Positions 63,361-64,000 of a stretch of DNA of 64,000 nt are shown piece by piece (the stretch's first letter is position 1; each line of letters begins with the position of its first letter). The notes below the pieces were generated by a model. The model saw only the letters and a program-made list of their open reading frames with translations, was not told the origin of the DNA and ran no database searches. Source of the stretch: an uncultured Bacteroidales bacterium (lineage in GTDB: Bacteria; Bacteroidota; Bacteroidia; Bacteroidales; Muribaculaceae). The stretch lies in contig CADAFP010000010.1 of assembly GCA_902787185.1 (NCBI GenBank), forward strand, positions 1-64,000, given 5' to 3'. The position numbers and the translations under genes were made by a program.

Positions 63361-63477
63361 TGGGACGGTTCTAACTGATAGCGCCGCTTCGCTTACCGCA
63401 TCATTAGAACCGTCCCAGCTGATGGCACCCGTGCTCTCACTAGCATCCGCACTCTGTAAACTATCAGGGTGCGGATG
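63361..63477. repeat. Two further hairpins in the 3' intergenic region
   Basis: 14-bp perfect inverted repeat TGGGACGGTTCTAA / TTAGAACCGTCCCA (63361-63374/63404-63417), then CATCCGCACTCTG / CAGGGTGCGGATG (63444-63456/63465-63477, one mismatch). No gene is seen in 63172-63576. Confidence 0.8.
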
Positions 63478-63551
63478 TTGGTTTGTATCAGGATTCCTTG
63501 TGATTTTACAAAAAATATTGAATAAGATATTGTTCAATTCCGAATTTATTG

Positions 63552-63559
63552 TAATTTTG
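63552..63559 (+). promoter_or_regulatory. -7 box of the AAA ATPase gene
   Basis: TAATTTTG, 17 nt before ATG 63577. Confidence 0.55.
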
Positions 63560-63576
63560 CAGAAAATTCAGAATTA

Positions 63577-64000
63577 ATGATGGCAAACTATATTAAACGT
63601 GATATCTATCTGCAGAAACTCGTCAACCGGATGAATAATGGTGAGGTGAAAGTCATTACAGGCCCTCGTCGCAGTGGCAAGTCATGGCTCTTGAGCCGCA
63701 TCTTCAAGGATTATCTCCAGTCTAACGGAGTGGACGAGAAAAACATCATCATCGTTTCTTTTGATACCGATGAAGAGATATATGGTGACTTAACCGACCA
63801 TCAAGCCCTCAAATCTTTCTTGTATAGCCGCATCACCTCGTCAGAGACAAACTACTATGTGATACTTGACGAAGTTCAAGAAGTTGACGGCTTTGAAAGA
63901 ATCGTGAATGGCCTAAATGCAAAAGAGAATGTTGATGTCTATGTGACGGGAAGCAACTCGCATTTCCTGTCATCAGATATTCGCACCATCTTCAGGGGGC
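63577..64000 (+). CDS. AAA_14/DUF4143-type ATPase, partial (3' end beyond window)
   Basis: The first 141 residues: a Walker A motif TGPRRSGKS near residue 27, Walker B YVILDEVQE near 93, and sensor VTGSNSHFLSSDI, all typical of the AAA_14 plus DUF4143 ATPases. These are common accessory genes in Bacteroidota, of unclear function. Start may be the first or second of two consecutive ATGs. Confidence 0.9.
   Translation, partial: MMANYIKRDIYLQKLVNRMNNGEVKVITGPRRSGKSWLLSRIFKDYLQSNGVDEKNIIIVSFDTDEEIYGDLTDHQALKSFLYSRITSSETNYYVILDEVQEVDGFERIVNGLNAKENVDVYVTGSNSHFLSSDIRTIFRG

Overview
The window looks like a chromosomal segment of a gut-type Bacteroidales bacterium, most likely Muribaculaceae or Prevotellaceae. 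The evidence is the Bacteroidota promoter signature (a TAnnTTTG -7 box before many genes), two PorZ-type type IX secretion (T9SS) proteins, BspA-like LRR_5 and dockerin-bearing secreted proteins, DUF3256, LytS/LytTR signalling and Bacteroidota-style serpins. Species assignment is not possible from reading alone. Core genes are GC-rich; several accessory blocks (about 0.4-1.5, 5.5-8.6, 17.4-20.7 and 59.9-61.1 kb) are visibly AT-rich.

Layout. 0-1.5 kb (minus): a 39-aa ORF, an unknown 317-aa protein and a radical SAM protein cut by the left edge, arranged as one operon. 1.6-8.8 kb: two tandem serpin modules, both broken near the N-terminus and the first fused to a TonB C-terminal domain, then an AlbA_2/ATPase gene and a DUF2971 gene. 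This whole tract is punctuated by three copies of a terminator plus the 3' end of tRNA-Leu; only the last copy belongs to an intact tRNA-Leu(UAG). 8.9-16.4 kb (minus): a WG-like secreted protein, an AlkZ-related protein, a NADase-type glycan-binding protein, a DNPH1-like N-hydrolase, a DMT transporter, a RhuM-Fic fusion, carbonic anhydrase, thioredoxin, thioesterase and CotH. 16.4-20.7 kb: an accessory island with 41-bp direct repeats, a long rod-like RNA structure and a BcgI-like restriction-modification pair.

20.7-36.4 kb (mostly plus): an S24 repressor, an M16 peptidase, a glycan-modification cluster (GT2, polysaccharide deacetylase and three DUF6056-like membrane proteins, with frr in their midst), a REP-associated tyrosine transposase with mirrored hairpin ends, an LRR/dockerin surface protein, trmB, mrp and an M48 lipoprotein. 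36.4-50.7 kb: DUF3256, xseAB, a small membrane protein, lysS, then porZ - MBOAT - AlgX-like - 156 aa - second porZ, then pdxJ. 51-64 kb: exbB-exbD-tonB, a LytS/LytTR pair, pheT, yebC, a TPR-TM-HTH regulator of mosaic composition, a 57-aa secreted peptide, a dockerin protein, and an AAA ATPase cut by the right edge.

The most distinctive non-coding signals are arrays of 7-bp repeats centred on the palindrome AGTTGGC-GGAT-GCCAACT just upstream of several genes; the roughly 335-nt structured RNA candidate at 17.09-17.42 kb; the tRNA-Leu 3'-end repeats that bound gene islets; the RAYT element; and a 135-bp MITE-like element present twice in opposite orientation. No rRNA genes or CRISPR arrays were seen.
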